Source of the DNA: Allobosea sp. BK604
GTDB lineage: Bacteria; Pseudomonadota; Alphaproteobacteria; Rhizobiales; Beijerinckiaceae
Reading direction: 5' to 3'
Assembly (NCBI RefSeq): GCF_004341515.1
Contig: NZ_SLZF01000002.1
Span: 186,001 to 250,000 of the forward strand
Length of the DNA: 64,000 nt
Shown piece by piece: positions 36,607 through 45,070 of this stretch (positions are counted from its first letter, which is position 1; the number at the start of each line of letters is the position of its first letter). A model generated the notes under the pieces. The model was not told the origin of the DNA, made no database searches, and worked only from the letters and a program-made list of their open reading frames with translations. The position numbers and the translations under genes were made by a program.

Positions 36607-38504
36607 CGATCAGCTCCGTGGGTGATGGCGGCCCCGTCGGGGCCAATTGGAAGTTCGGTTTTCCCCCTGCGAGACGGGCCATGCGAGCCCTCCTCGGGAT
36701 GAGGGCCATGGGCCCTTGAATTCGCGTCATGCGCGGCCATGCGGGCGACGCCGCCGGCGCGCTTCATCAGGAGCCGGTGGCTGGCTGCCTCGGCGAAACC
36801 GGCGCTCTGGCCCATCAGCAGCATGATCGCGTCCGGGCGGGCGGCGCGCAGCTCGGCGATCAGGTCGAGCGCCGCATCAACCTCGAGCGCGCTCGTCGCC
36901 TCGTCGAGCAGCAGCACGTCGGGGGCCTCCAGCTCGGCGCGGGCGAGCGCCAGGCGCTGGCGGTCGCCCGTGGCAAGCGCCTTGTCCCAGTCATTATGCT
37001 CATCGAGGCGCTGGGCCAGGCTGGACAGGCCATAGCGGCGCAGCGCATCGGCCAGGCGCTCCGTCGACAGGGACTGCGCCGTGTCGAGGATCGCGCGCAG
37101 GCTGCCCTCGCTCAGGTGCAGGCTGTGCGGAACGACCGTGACCTGCGCCTGCGCCGGCAGCGCGATCTCGCCCCTGCCCCAGGGCCAGAGCCCGGCGACA
37201 GCCTGGATCAGCGCCGCCTTGCCAAGGCCCAGCTCGCCCGAGACATGCAAGGTCGCGCCCGGCGGCGCGGTGATGTCGAGATCGGCGACAAGGTTGCGGC
37301 CGCCGCGATCGGTCAGCGTCACCTCGGCCAGGCGCAGCATACCGTCCGGGCTCGGCATCACCGTGAGATGGTCGTCGGGCCGGCTGGTGCCGAGCCGCTC
37401 CAGCGCGTCGGCGAGCTCGTTGACCCGGCGCGCCGCCGCGAGCCATTCGGCGATGCGCATGAAATTGTCGAGTACCCAGTTGAAGGCGTTCTGGACCGCG
37501 ACGAAAGCCGCCGCGACCTGGACGACGCCGCCGAGCGACATGTCGCCCGAGAGATATTTCGGCGCCGCCAGCAGCAGCGGCACCACCGGCACCAGCGCGC
37601 TGCTGCCATTGGTGATCCAGGTCAGCCGGCCGCGCCAGCGGATCATCGCAAGCCAGCGCTGGGCGAGATTGTCATAGGTGCGGGCGACGGCACGGCGCTC
37701 GCCGGTCTCGGCGCGGGCGAGCGCGATCGCCTCACCATGGTCGCGGATGCGCATAAGCGAAAAGCGCAGCCTGGCCTCGCCCTCGTTGCGGGCGGCGGCG
37801 AGCCTGGGCAGATGCCGGCCCACGATCGTGATCAGGCCGGAGACGAGGACCGCGTAGACGATCGCCGCCAGGACGAGATAGGCCGGAATGGTCACGCCAC
37901 CAAAGGATTGCGGCAATGTCAGCCCGCCACCGATCTCCCAGAGGATCTCGATGAACATGATGATCGTGATCAGGGCCGAAAGCAGGCCGATGGCGAAATC
38001 GACCAGGGGCTCTGTCGCCCAACGGACGTCGTCGGCGATGCGGTATTCCGGATTGGCCGGCTCGTAGCCGGACAGCGAGAGGCGATAGAAACGGCGTTCG
38101 CCGACCCAGCCATCGGCGAGCTTGGCCATGACCCATTTCCGCCAATGCACCTGCAGCGTCTCGCGCGTCACCAGGATGCCGACGCCGACGCCGGCGACAG
38201 TGATGGCCAGCACCGGGAAGACCGCCATGGCGATCAGCGCGCCCTCGGTGTCCTTCTTCTCGAGCGTGTCGAAGAACCAGCCGTTCCAGCGATTGACGGT
38301 GACGTTGACGAAGACGCTGAAGATGACGGAGGCGGCGAGCGCAAGCGTCCAGAACCAGGCGGTGCGCGCCGTGGCCCCGCGCCAGAAGCCGCCGGTGAGC
38401 CGCGCAAAGCCCCGCGCGACCTGCCTGTCAGTCGGCAGGCGCGGTTCCATACCGGGCGCATCGACCGGCTTCAGCACAAGCGGATTTCCCCCGAACGCGA
38501 ACAC
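36600..38504 (-). CDS. SbmA/YddA-type ABC protein with degenerate ATPase site
   Basis: A 634-residue fused membrane-ATPase protein, counted from a GTG at 38504; an ATG at 38450 is an alternative. About six helices (residues 45-330) carry the SbmA/BacA-like pattern 'WRKWVMAKLADGWVGERRFYRLSLSGYEPANPEYRIADDVR'. The C-terminal half is an ABC ATPase domain, but Walker A reads 'SGELGLGKAAL' (Lys429 followed by Ala-Ala instead of Ser/Thr), the signature is 'TGDRQRLALARAEL', and the switch His is replaced by Gln ('LLMGQSAG'). Walker B 'VLLLDEATSAL' is intact. Normal relatives import peptides or export lipid precursors. Its last 40 residues look like translated repeat DNA. Confidence 0.82.
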   Translation of the reverse strand: MFAFGGNPLVLKPVDAPGMEPRLPTDRQVARGFARLTGGFWRGATARTAWFWTLALAASVIFSVFVNVTVNRWNGWFFDTLEKKDTEGALIAMAVFPVLAITVAGVGVGILVTRETLQVHWRKWVMAKLADGWVGERRFYRLSLSGYEPANPEYRIADDVRWATEPLVDFAIGLLSALITIIMFIEILWEIGGGLTLPQSFGGVTIPAYLVLAAIVYAVLVSGLITIVGRHLPRLAAARNEGEARLRFSLMRIRDHGEAIALARAETGERRAVARTYDNLAQRWLAMIRWRGRLTWITNGSSALVPVVPLLLAAPKYLSGDMSLGGVVQVAAAFVAVQNAFNWVLDNFMRIAEWLAAARRVNELADALERLGTSRPDDHLTVMPSPDGMLRLAEVTLTDRGGRNLVADLDITAPPGATLHVSGELGLGKAALIQAVAGLWPWGRGEIALPAQAQVTVVPHSLHLSEGSLRAILDTAQSLSTERLADALRRYGLSSLAQRLDEHNDWDKALATGDRQRLALARAELEAPDVLLLDEATSALEVDAALDLIAELRAARPDAIMLLMGQSAGFAEAASHRLLMKRAGGVARMAAHDANSRAHGPHPEEGSHGPSRRGKTELPIGPDGAAITHGADRC

Positions 38505-38807
38505 AGCTTCGTCCGCGGCCGGATTTTTCCTTTGCCGCGGATATCCCCGAGATTGCGCCTAGCGCAGGCTGGATGAACCGCGGCTGAATGCAGAATGCAG
38601 GACGGTCCCTGGAGCCGAATCGGGCCGCCATGGCGTAGCCTTCGCGTACCGATGAGCTTCGCCAACGGCCGCAAGGATTGGCCTTCCCTGGCGGGGCCAG
38701 TTTCGAATTGTTCTATTTATCTAACAAAAACAATAGCTTGCGCGAAACCACATACGCGCCTATCCCTCTTCATGGTACAATACACCGACTCAACGCGAGG
38801 ATTCGGT

Positions 38808-39083
38808 ATGGGCGAGATCTCGGGCCGCGACGTGATCGCGGCGCTTGGGCCGGTCGATGAGATCATCCTGCGCGAAGTGCTCCGAACCAGGGCGACGCAG
38901 CTCGAGCTCAAGCGGGCGCTCATCTTCGCCAAGGGGCCGGGCAATGCCGATCCGATCGCCTATGGCGCCCTTGCCGAGACGATGCAGCGGCTGGTCGATC
39001 TGCTGACCGTCGCGCTGGAGCAGCGGCCCGAACATCCGCGCGGCCGCAGCGCCAGAGCGGAGGCCCGTCACCGTGCCGCATGA
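38808..39083 (+). CDS. Small helical hypothetical protein
   Basis: A 91-residue protein ('GRDVIAALGPVDEIILREVLRTRATQLELKRALIFAKG...'), mostly helical and cytosolic. I choose the ATG at 38808, with GCGAGG seven bases upstream, over an ATG at 38772. Its stop overlaps the GTG start of the next gene by 11 bases. No family recognised. Confidence 0.6.
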   Translation: MGEISGRDVIAALGPVDEIILREVLRTRATQLELKRALIFAKGPGNADPIAYGALAETMQRLVDLLTVALEQRPEHPRGRSARAEARHRAA

Positions 39084-39384
39084 TCCGAGCCGCCAGACAG
39101 AGATCCTGCGCGCCGAGCTCAAGCAGGCGGTCATGACGGCTTTCTGCGACGCTCTGCATCAATCGCAGCTCTCGCCGCTCAAGGTGATGGGACTGACCGC
39201 GGAGGCGCTCGGTGCGGTCTACCGGGAGGTCGCCGAGGCGCATCGCCTCGATACCGATTGCCCCTGCGGCTGGCATCCGAAGGTCGAGGCCGATATCGAG
39301 ACGCTGCGGGCGGCGCTGGAACGTGCGGCGCGGCCGGCGCCGATGACCGACCTGCTGATGGTGCAGGCCGCCGGCAGGGCCTAA
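39073..39384 (+). CDS. Small hypothetical protein, second of a pair
   Basis: A 103-residue protein starting at a GTG that overlaps the previous gene. The middle has 'CPCGWHPKVEADIETLRAAL', with two cysteines spaced by one residue. The sequence is helical; the function is unknown. The overlap with 38808-39083 suggests the two products work together. Confidence 0.6.
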   Translation: MPHDPSRQTEILRAELKQAVMTAFCDALHQSQLSPLKVMGLTAEALGAVYREVAEAHRLDTDCPCGWHPKVEADIETLRAALERAARPAPMTDLLMVQAAGRA

Positions 39385-39401
39385 GGCCATCAAGGATGAG
39401 T

Positions 39402-40025
39402 ATGAGCAACAGTCAGATCGCCGCCAGCATGGGCGTCCCCGCGGATGATCGCGAGGCGCTGCTGTCGTTTCTCGAGACCCGCCGCTCGGTCGGCATGACC
39501 GCCCTCGGCGAGCCGGGGCCGAGCGAAAGCGAATTGCGCCGCATCCTGGGCATCGCGGCGCGGGTGCCCGATCATGGCGGCATCGAGCCCTGGCGCTTCA
39601 TCGTGCTCGCCGGGGAGGCGCGCCAGCGCGCGAGCGCCGGAGTCTCCGCGCTTTATGCCGCCGAGAATGCGGCGATGGAGCCGGAGCGGCGCGAGAAATT
39701 CACGGCGATCATGGGCCGGGCGCTGACCTATGCGCCGGTCATCGTGCTCGTCGTCAGCCGGGCCGATGCGGCAGCGCGGGTTCCGGCCTGGGAGCAGGAG
39801 CTCTCGGCCGGCGCGGCCTGCATGAACCTGCTCGTCGCGGCGCAGGCCAGCGGCTATGGCGCGACCTGGCTGACGGGCTGGGCCGCCTATAGCCCGGGCG
39901 TCGCGGAGCTGTTCGGGCTCGGCGAAGCCGAGAGGGTCGCCGGGATCATCCATATCGGCACGGCGAAGGACATCCCGCCGGACCGCAAGCGGCCCGATCT
40001 CGCGGCGATCACGACCTATTGGTAG
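39402..40025 (+). CDS. Nitroreductase family protein (YdjA-like)
   Basis: A 207-residue FMN flavoprotein. 'LETRRSVGMTALGEPGPSESELRRILGIAARVPDHGGIEPWRFIVL' holds the FMN phosphate-binding Arg-Arg-Ser, and 'AACMNLLVAAQASGYGATWLTGW' the second FMN site. It lacks the long insert of larger nitroreductases, like YdjA. AAGGA precedes the ATG at 39402; one upstream ATG at 39396 is possible. The stop is 1 bp from the stop of the converging MFS gene. Confidence 0.88.
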   Translation: MSNSQIAASMGVPADDREALLSFLETRRSVGMTALGEPGPSESELRRILGIAARVPDHGGIEPWRFIVLAGEARQRASAGVSALYAAENAAMEPERREKFTAIMGRALTYAPVIVLVVSRADAAARVPAWEQELSAGAACMNLLVAAQASGYGATWLTGWAAYSPGVAELFGLGEAERVAGIIHIGTAKDIPPDRKRPDLAAITTYW

Positions 40026-40026
40026 C

Positions 40027-41211
40027 CTATTCGGCCGCCTGGGCGGCCGGTTCCGGCGCGCGCTCGGCCGGGAAGATCAGCCCGCCCGCGATCACCAGCA
40101 GGCCGAGCGCCGCCAGCACCTCGAAGGCCAGGGTGAAGCCGCCGCGCGCATGCAGGCCGGCCACCAGCGCGACCGCCCCGCCGGCCGCAGTGAAGCCGAT
40201 GAAATAGCGCGCCGCATAGGCCCGCGAGCGCCAGCGGTCGCTGGTATATTTCCCGACCATGGCGTCGTTGATCGTGACCTGGCCGAAGAGCGCGATGATG
40301 ATGCCGACGGAGACGACAAGCAGGGCCGGCCCCGAGAGCAGCGCCGCCAGATAGAGCGCCGGCGCCAGCAGGAAGCAAAGCGGCAGGAAGACGGCCCGCA
40401 GGCCGTGCCGGTCGATCAGCCCGCCGATCGTATATTGGGCCAGAGCGCCGAAGAGATAGACGCCGGCCGCGATCACGCCGAGCACGGCCGGGCTGGTGGT
40501 GATATCGGCCAGGCGCTCGGCAAAGAGCTTCGGCAGCGCGACGGTGACGGCGTTGAAGGCGGTCGAGCTCGCCAGCACCGTGAGAACGAGCGCGGCCAGC
40601 ACGCGCCACATGGCCTCCTTCGGCACGCGGGACGAGGCCGTCGCGGCACGGTGGCCGTCACGATTCTCGTGGACGACGGCGCGGGCGAAGGCGAGGCCGA
40701 GCCCGATCGAGACGAGGCCGGGCGCGATGAAGGCGGCGCGCCAGCCGAGATATTGCGCCAGCAGGCCGGTGACGAGCGCCGAGGAGGCGACGCCGAGATT
40801 GCCGAAGACGCCGTTGATGCCAATCTCGCGGCCGAGCCGCGGCGCATAGGCGACGATCATCGCCGTGCCGACCGGATGATAGATCGCCGCGAAGGCACCG
40901 ACGAAGAAGAGCGCGACGCCGAACTGGAACGGCGTCGCGACGAGGCCGGTGCCGATCAGCGACAGGCCGATGCCGAGGAAGAAGATCAGCAGCATGTGCC
41001 GCCGGCTCCAGGTATCACCGAGCCAGCCGGTCAGGAGCGACCCGGCTCCGAAGGCGATGAAGCCGGGCGTCGCATAGGGCAGGAGCTCGCCATAATCATA
41101 GCCGAGCATCGGCGCCATCACGATCAGCGCCGCCGGAAAGACCAGCATCGCGTAGTGATCGATGAAATGGGCGGCGTTGACATAGGCAATGACGGTGGCC
41201 GGGCGGTTCAT
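40027..41211 (-). CDS. MFS transporter
   Basis: A 394-residue inner-membrane protein with about 12 helices. The MFS loop motif is present as 'LLTGWLGDTWSRRHML'. 'AYNAAHFIDHY'-type start ('AYVNAAHFIDHYAMLVFPAALIVMAP') and 'IYHPVGTAMIVAYAPRLGREIGINGVFGNLGVASS' resemble the fosmidomycin-resistance (Fsr) branch. It diverges from an AraC regulator 88 bp away, which probably controls it. Confidence 0.88.
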   Translation of the reverse strand: MNRPATVIAYVNAAHFIDHYAMLVFPAALIVMAPMLGYDYGELLPYATPGFIAFGAGSLLTGWLGDTWSRRHMLLIFFLGIGLSLIGTGLVATPFQFGVALFFVGAFAAIYHPVGTAMIVAYAPRLGREIGINGVFGNLGVASSALVTGLLAQYLGWRAAFIAPGLVSIGLGLAFARAVVHENRDGHRAATASSRVPKEAMWRVLAALVLTVLASSTAFNAVTVALPKLFAERLADITTSPAVLGVIAAGVYLFGALAQYTIGGLIDRHGLRAVFLPLCFLLAPALYLAALLSGPALLVVSVGIIIALFGQVTINDAMVGKYTSDRWRSRAYAARYFIGFTAAGGAVALVAGLHARGGFTLAFEVLAALGLLVIAGGLIFPAERAPEPAAQAAE

Positions 41212-41255
41212 GCCGCTCTCCCTTTGATTTCAGCCTGCACAGAATAGCGCGGCGT

Positions 41256-41281
41256 GATATCGATGTGACGCCGATATCGAT
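41256..41281. promoter_or_regulatory. Direct repeats of GATATCGAT between the MFS and AraC genes
   Basis: GATATCGAT occurs at 41256-41264 and again at 41273-41281, a 17-bp spacing typical of AraC-type binding sites, in the 88-bp divergent gap. It is a candidate operator for the AraC regulator. Confidence 0.45.
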
Positions 41282-41299
41282 CGTGGAGACGCCAATCCT

Positions 41300-42043
41300 A
41301 TGCAGCATGGGCCCTTCAGCAGCCTGCGCCGCTCCTATCCGCGCGGGAGCTCGCTGGGATTCCACGCCCATCGTGAGGCGCAGCTGCTTTATGCGACAGC
41401 GGGCACGATGCAGGTCCGCACCGAGACAGGCCGCTGGCTGGTGCCGCCACAACTGGCGGTCTGGGCGCCGCCGCGCCTGCCGCATGCGCTCGACATGCTC
41501 GGCGATGTCGAGATGTTCTCGCTCTATTTCGACGAGCAGGCCTGCCGCGACTGGGCACCATCGCAGACGCTCGGCCGCGCCTTCGCCCTGCGGGTGACGC
41601 CGCTGCTGCGCGAACTGATCCTGGCGCTGTTCGACTGCGAGCCCAGCGGCGAGCGAGCGCGGCGGATCGCGCCGCTGATCCTGCACGAGCTGACCGAGAC
41701 GCCGGATGCCCCGACCTTCCTGCCGCTGCCGGCGAGCGTGATCGGCCGGCGCGTCGCCGATATGACGCTTTCCGATCCCGGGGTGCAGCTCGATATCGAC
41801 GATCTGGCGCGTCGTGCCGGCAGTTCGGCGCGGTCGATCAGCCGGCTTTTCCCGGTGGAGACCGGGCTCACGTTCAAAGCCTGGCGGCAACGCGCCAGGA
41901 TCGTCGGAGCGATCGACCGGCTCTCGGCCGGCGGCGCCATCGGGCAGGTCGCGCATCAGGCCGGATTCGCCAGCGCGGCCGCCTTCGCGCATGCCTTCAA
42001 ACAGGTCACCGGGCAAACGCCGAGCGCCTTCCTCGGTGGCTAG
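41300..42043 (+). CDS. AraC family regulator with N-terminal cupin
   Basis: A 247-residue regulator. The N-terminal cupin (about 10-110) has 'GFHAHREAQLLYATAGTMQV' and 'WAPPRLPHALDM'. The C-terminal double HTH (about 155-245) shows 'IDDLARRAGSSARSISRLFPVETGLTFKAWRQRARIV' and 'IGQVAHQAGFASAAAFAHAFKQVTGQTPSAF'. It should sense a small ligand and act on the divergent MFS gene. GGAG lies 12 bases before the ATG. Confidence 0.9.
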   Translation: MQHGPFSSLRRSYPRGSSLGFHAHREAQLLYATAGTMQVRTETGRWLVPPQLAVWAPPRLPHALDMLGDVEMFSLYFDEQACRDWAPSQTLGRAFALRVTPLLRELILALFDCEPSGERARRIAPLILHELTETPDAPTFLPLPASVIGRRVADMTLSDPGVQLDIDDLARRAGSSARSISRLFPVETGLTFKAWRQRARIVGAIDRLSAGGAIGQVAHQAGFASAAAFAHAFKQVTGQTPSAFLGG

Positions 42044-42150
42044 GGCATTTTCGAGCGAAGTGGATACCGGTTCGCATGAAGAAAATGCGTCAAAACAAAT
42101 AGATAGAGAATTTCCGGGTTTCGAAGAAACGCGGAAATGCTCGAAGCGCT
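42044..42150. repeat. Interspersed repeat family 1, copy B (inverted)
   Basis: The reverse complement of the element at 5528-5633, with few differences. It fills the gap between two converging AraC genes and touches the stop codon of the second. It may act as a terminator hairpin. Confidence 0.75.
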
Positions 42151-43052
42151 CAGATCTGCGCGGCGCTTTCCGGCATTGCCCGCATCCGCGCGATGTCGCG
42201 GATCGGCGGGGCGCCGAAGAGCCGGCTGTATTCGCGGCTGAACTGGGACGGGCTCTCGTAGCCGACATTATGGCCGGCAGTGGCGGCATCCATGGCCTGG
42301 GCGAGAATCAGCCGGCGCGCCTCCTGCAGGCGCAGCTGCTTTTGATATTGCAGCGGGCTCATAGCGGTGACCGCCTTGAAATGCTGGTGCAGGGCCGAGG
42401 CGCTCATCCGCGCCTCCTGGGCCACGCTCTCGATGCGGAACGGCTTGTGATAGTTGCGCTTGATCCAGCCAATCGCGCGATTGACCTGCTGCAGCTTGCT
42501 TTCGGCATGGGCGATCTCGCGCAGGCGCGGACCCTGGCTGCCCGTCAGCAGGCGATACAGAATCTCGCGCTCGGCCAGCGGAGCAAGAATCGGCGCGTCG
42601 CGCGGCGCCTCGAGCAGGCCGACGAGCCGAGCGGCAGCCGAGAGCAGCTCCGACGTCACGGGTTCGAGACAAAGCCCGGCCTGATCGCTCTCATTGCCGC
42701 CTGAAGCCAGCCCCGCATCCATGATCAGCGCGCTCAGCACGCCGGGATCGAGATCGAGCCGGAAGCAGAGATAGGGCCGCTCAGTGCTGGCCTCCGTGAC
42801 CTGCCCGATGATCGGCACATCGACGGAGACGACGAGATGCTGCTCCGGCCCGTAGCGGTAGATCCTGTCGCCAAGGATGACCTGCTTGCGGCCCTGGACG
42901 ACGATGCAAAGCGCCGGCTCGTGCAGGGCGTGGATCGGCTCGGTCGGGCTCGAGATCCGAATCAGCGACAGGCGCGGAATCGCAGTCGCGTGGATGCCGT
43001 CGCTCGTGGCGAATCGGGCAATCAGATCAGCGAGCGCATTCTGCTCGGTCAT
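42150..43052 (-). CDS. AraC family regulator (AraC_N type)
   Basis: A 300-residue regulator. Residues about 20-175 match the AraC N-terminal domain PF06719: 'IPRLSLIRISSPTEPIHALHEPALCIVVQGRKQVILGD', 'YGPEQHLVVSVDVPIIGQV'. The double HTH (about 195-290) includes 'FRIESVAQEARMSASALHQHFKAVTAMSPLQYQKQLRLQEARRLI' and 'AGHNVGYESPSQFSREYSRLFGAPP'. No obvious target gene is adjacent on its promoter side except the small gene at 43426, so its regulon is unknown. Confidence 0.9.
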   Translation of the reverse strand: MTEQNALADLIARFATSDGIHATAIPRLSLIRISSPTEPIHALHEPALCIVVQGRKQVILGDRIYRYGPEQHLVVSVDVPIIGQVTEASTERPYLCFRLDLDPGVLSALIMDAGLASGGNESDQAGLCLEPVTSELLSAAARLVGLLEAPRDAPILAPLAEREILYRLLTGSQGPRLREIAHAESKLQQVNRAIGWIKRNYHKPFRIESVAQEARMSASALHQHFKAVTAMSPLQYQKQLRLQEARRLILAQAMDAATAGHNVGYESPSQFSREYSRLFGAPPIRDIARMRAMPESAAQI

Positions 43053-43425
43053 GCCGCTTTCTCCGGGACAATGGATCGGCCTTCCCTGCCGCGGTCAGCC
43101 TCGCACCACCTACAGCGGGTCTATATAGGCGCCCGTCCGGCGAGGACGAAGGCATCTGACAGAATGTCAGGAGGATCAGGCAAGAATTGCGGAGCTTTGT
43201 TCGATCGCCGCCCCGGACCCATAGGCCGCGCTGCGCCTATCGCGCCGGCCGAGGCGCCGGCTGTCATCCCCACGCTACAGCGCGATGCGACACGCGGCCC
43301 CACATTCCCCAAGGGCCGCGGAGTATATTTTTTTGCGCCCCGCATCCGACATCTGCTATGCTGAGTATTCATACTGTCGGCCATACAGCACGGGCACAGC
43401 TATATAGACGGAGAGTCCATCCGCC
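43053..43425. other. Intergenic region upstream of the AraC gene
   Basis: 373 bp between divergent genes. It contains the inverted repeat at 43156-43170 and an A/T run near 43324. A GGAGAG at 43411-43416 serves the next gene. No coding sequence or RNA gene is evident. Confidence 0.5.
43156..43170. promoter_or_regulatory. Inverted repeat, candidate AraC operator
   Basis: CTGACA, GAA, TGTCAG is a perfect 6-bp inverted repeat followed by GAGGATCAGGCAAG, 104 bp upstream of the AraC_N regulator start. Autoregulation through this site is plausible but inferred. Confidence 0.4.
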
Positions 43426-43734
43426 ATGTTGACTGGCACCGAGCAACTCCAGATTTGGGAAGTCATGTCCTCCCCGGCCGGCCATGCTGCACTGCAATAC
43501 GCAGCCGAATGCGGGCACCCGCCGATCGAGCCTTTGGTCGGCCTGATCGAGGAATGGTGGGGCCCCTGGCTCTCCATCGATCGGGAAGCGCATTTGCAGT
43601 GTGTTCATGGCATGGTGTCCCGCCTGATGGCCGCCGATGGCTGGCAAGAAGCCGGTTTCCGCCCGGTGCGTCGCGGGCATCTGATCACCGAGGCGATGAC
43701 ATTCCGCCGCGCCGGAGAGCACGCGCTGCAGTGA
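43426..43734 (+). CDS. Small hypothetical protein
   Basis: A 102-residue cytosolic protein, 'TEQLQIWEVMSSPAGHAALQYAAECGHPPIEPLVGLIEEWWGPWL...'. It has no recognisable motif or signal peptide. GGAGAG lies 11 bases before the ATG. It is the last gene before the polysaccharide locus and converges on it, with a hairpin in between. Confidence 0.55.
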   Translation: MLTGTEQLQIWEVMSSPAGHAALQYAAECGHPPIEPLVGLIEEWWGPWLSIDREAHLQCVHGMVSRLMAADGWQEAGFRPVRRGHLITEAMTFRRAGEHALQ

Positions 43735-43797
43735 TGGGCGTTGCGCGTCCCGTGGACGCGAATCGGCGATGCGTTCATTGCCCCGCATCGGATTGAT

Positions 43798-43822
43798 CCG
43801 AAAAGTGCATTCCACTTTTCGG
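43798..43822. terminator. Bidirectional terminator hairpin within repeat family 2
   Basis: A perfect 10-bp stem, CCGAAAAGTG / CACTTTTCGG, loop CATTC, between the converging genes ending at 43734 and 43832. The A/T tracts lie inside the stem. It is a diverged copy of repeat family 2 (43795-43835). Confidence 0.6.
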
Positions 43823-43831
43823 TCCGATGCA

Positions 43832-45070
43832 CTAGCCGGCGGCGAGCCCGTCCATTTCCGCAAGCGCGAAATCATTCTGCGCGACGAGGCGCTCGATCAG
43901 CCCGAGTTGCCGGTCGAGACAGGCTTCGAGCTCGAACTTCGCCGTCACCATGGCGCGCGCCGCGCGACGCAGGACCTCGTAATCCTCCTGCCGCTGCAGC
44001 GCCTCGACGATCGTCGCCGCCAGCGCCGTGCGATCGAAAAACGGGGCGAGGAGCCCATTGCGGCGCTCGGTGACGACCTCCTGGACCGGCGCGGTGCGCG
44101 AGCCGACGACGAGACAGCCGCAGGCCATCGCCTCCAGCAGCGACCAGGAAAGCACGAAGGGCACGCTCAGATAGACATGCGCGGCCGAGACCTGGAACAG
44201 GCGAATGAGATCGGCATGCGCCAGCCAGGGAATATGGACCATGCGCTCGCCCAGCCCGGTCTCCTCGAGCATGACCTCACGCCAGAGCCGGCCGTCGCCG
44301 CGCGGCCGGCCATAGCCGACGCCGTCGCCGCCGACCACCACGAAGGTCGCGTCGGGCCGGGCCTGCGCCACCAGCGCGGCGGCGCGCATGAATTGCGGAT
44401 AGCCGCGATAGGGATCGAGATCGCGCGCGACGAAGGTGACGACCTCGTCGCCCCGCTTCAGCACCCTGCCGTCGGGCAGGGTGAATGTAGCCTCCGCATC
44501 CGGCCGGCAGAGGCGCGTGTCGATGCCGTCATGGCAGATCGCGATGCGATCGCGCACATTCGCCGGATATTGCCGATGCTGCCAGCGCGTCGGCGTATAG
44601 GCGGCATCGACCGCCTGCAGTGTCACGAGCTGCGCGGCATTGCGCATGCGCAGCCGCATCCGGTCCGAATCCGAGGGGCCGAGCGCCGGGTCGAAATCGA
44701 AGTCCGAGTTCTCGGCATTGTAGTAATATTCGCAATAGCCCAGCACCGGGGTCTCGGGCAGCACGTCCTTGGCGAAAAGCAGCCCGCCCCAGCCGGTATG
44801 GCCAATGATCAGGTCCGGCTGATCGTCATGGCGCAGCCGCTTGAGCACGGCCGCCACCGCTTCCCCCGTCCGGACATGGTACTCCGTCGCGGCAAGGCTG
44901 GCGCTCGCCGCTTGAGCTGCGTTCGGTGCATAGGTGACCTGCTGAAGTCCAGGGCGGTTCGGTTCCGCCCGCTCCGTCACCAGTGTGACCTCCGTGCCCG
45001 CGGCGAGGAGGCGGTCGATCAGGTGAAAAAATTGACCAGATCCGGACCGATGAACGAATAGGACGTGCAT
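43832..45070 (-). CDS. Glycosyltransferase family 4 (WgcA/ExpC-like by position)
   Basis: A 412-residue cytosolic GT-B glycosyltransferase. The N-terminus 'MHVLFVHRSGSGQFFHLIDRLLAAGTEVTLVTE' is the acceptor domain; the C-terminal donor domain has 'VTFVARDLDPYRGYPQFMRAAALV' and 'SVPFVLSWSLLEAMACGCLVVGSRTAPVQEVV', where the Glu after LL is the usual donor-binding acid. The ATG at 45070 is inside the 3' end of the MarR gene: the overlap is 52 bp. A GGAGGGG lies about 13 bases before it. Beside a MarR gene and a T1SS, it occupies the position of expC (wgcA) in the S. meliloti EPS II cluster. Confidence 0.85.
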   Translation of the reverse strand: MHVLFVHRSGSGQFFHLIDRLLAAGTEVTLVTERAEPNRPGLQQVTYAPNAAQAASASLAATEYHVRTGEAVAAVLKRLRHDDQPDLIIGHTGWGGLLFAKDVLPETPVLGYCEYYYNAENSDFDFDPALGPSDSDRMRLRMRNAAQLVTLQAVDAAYTPTRWQHRQYPANVRDRIAICHDGIDTRLCRPDAEATFTLPDGRVLKRGDEVVTFVARDLDPYRGYPQFMRAAALVAQARPDATFVVVGGDGVGYGRPRGDGRLWREVMLEETGLGERMVHIPWLAHADLIRLFQVSAAHVYLSVPFVLSWSLLEAMACGCLVVGSRTAPVQEVVTERRNGLLAPFFDRTALAATIVEALQRQEDYEVLRRAARAMVTAKFELEACLDRQLGLIERLVAQNDFALAEMDGLAAG

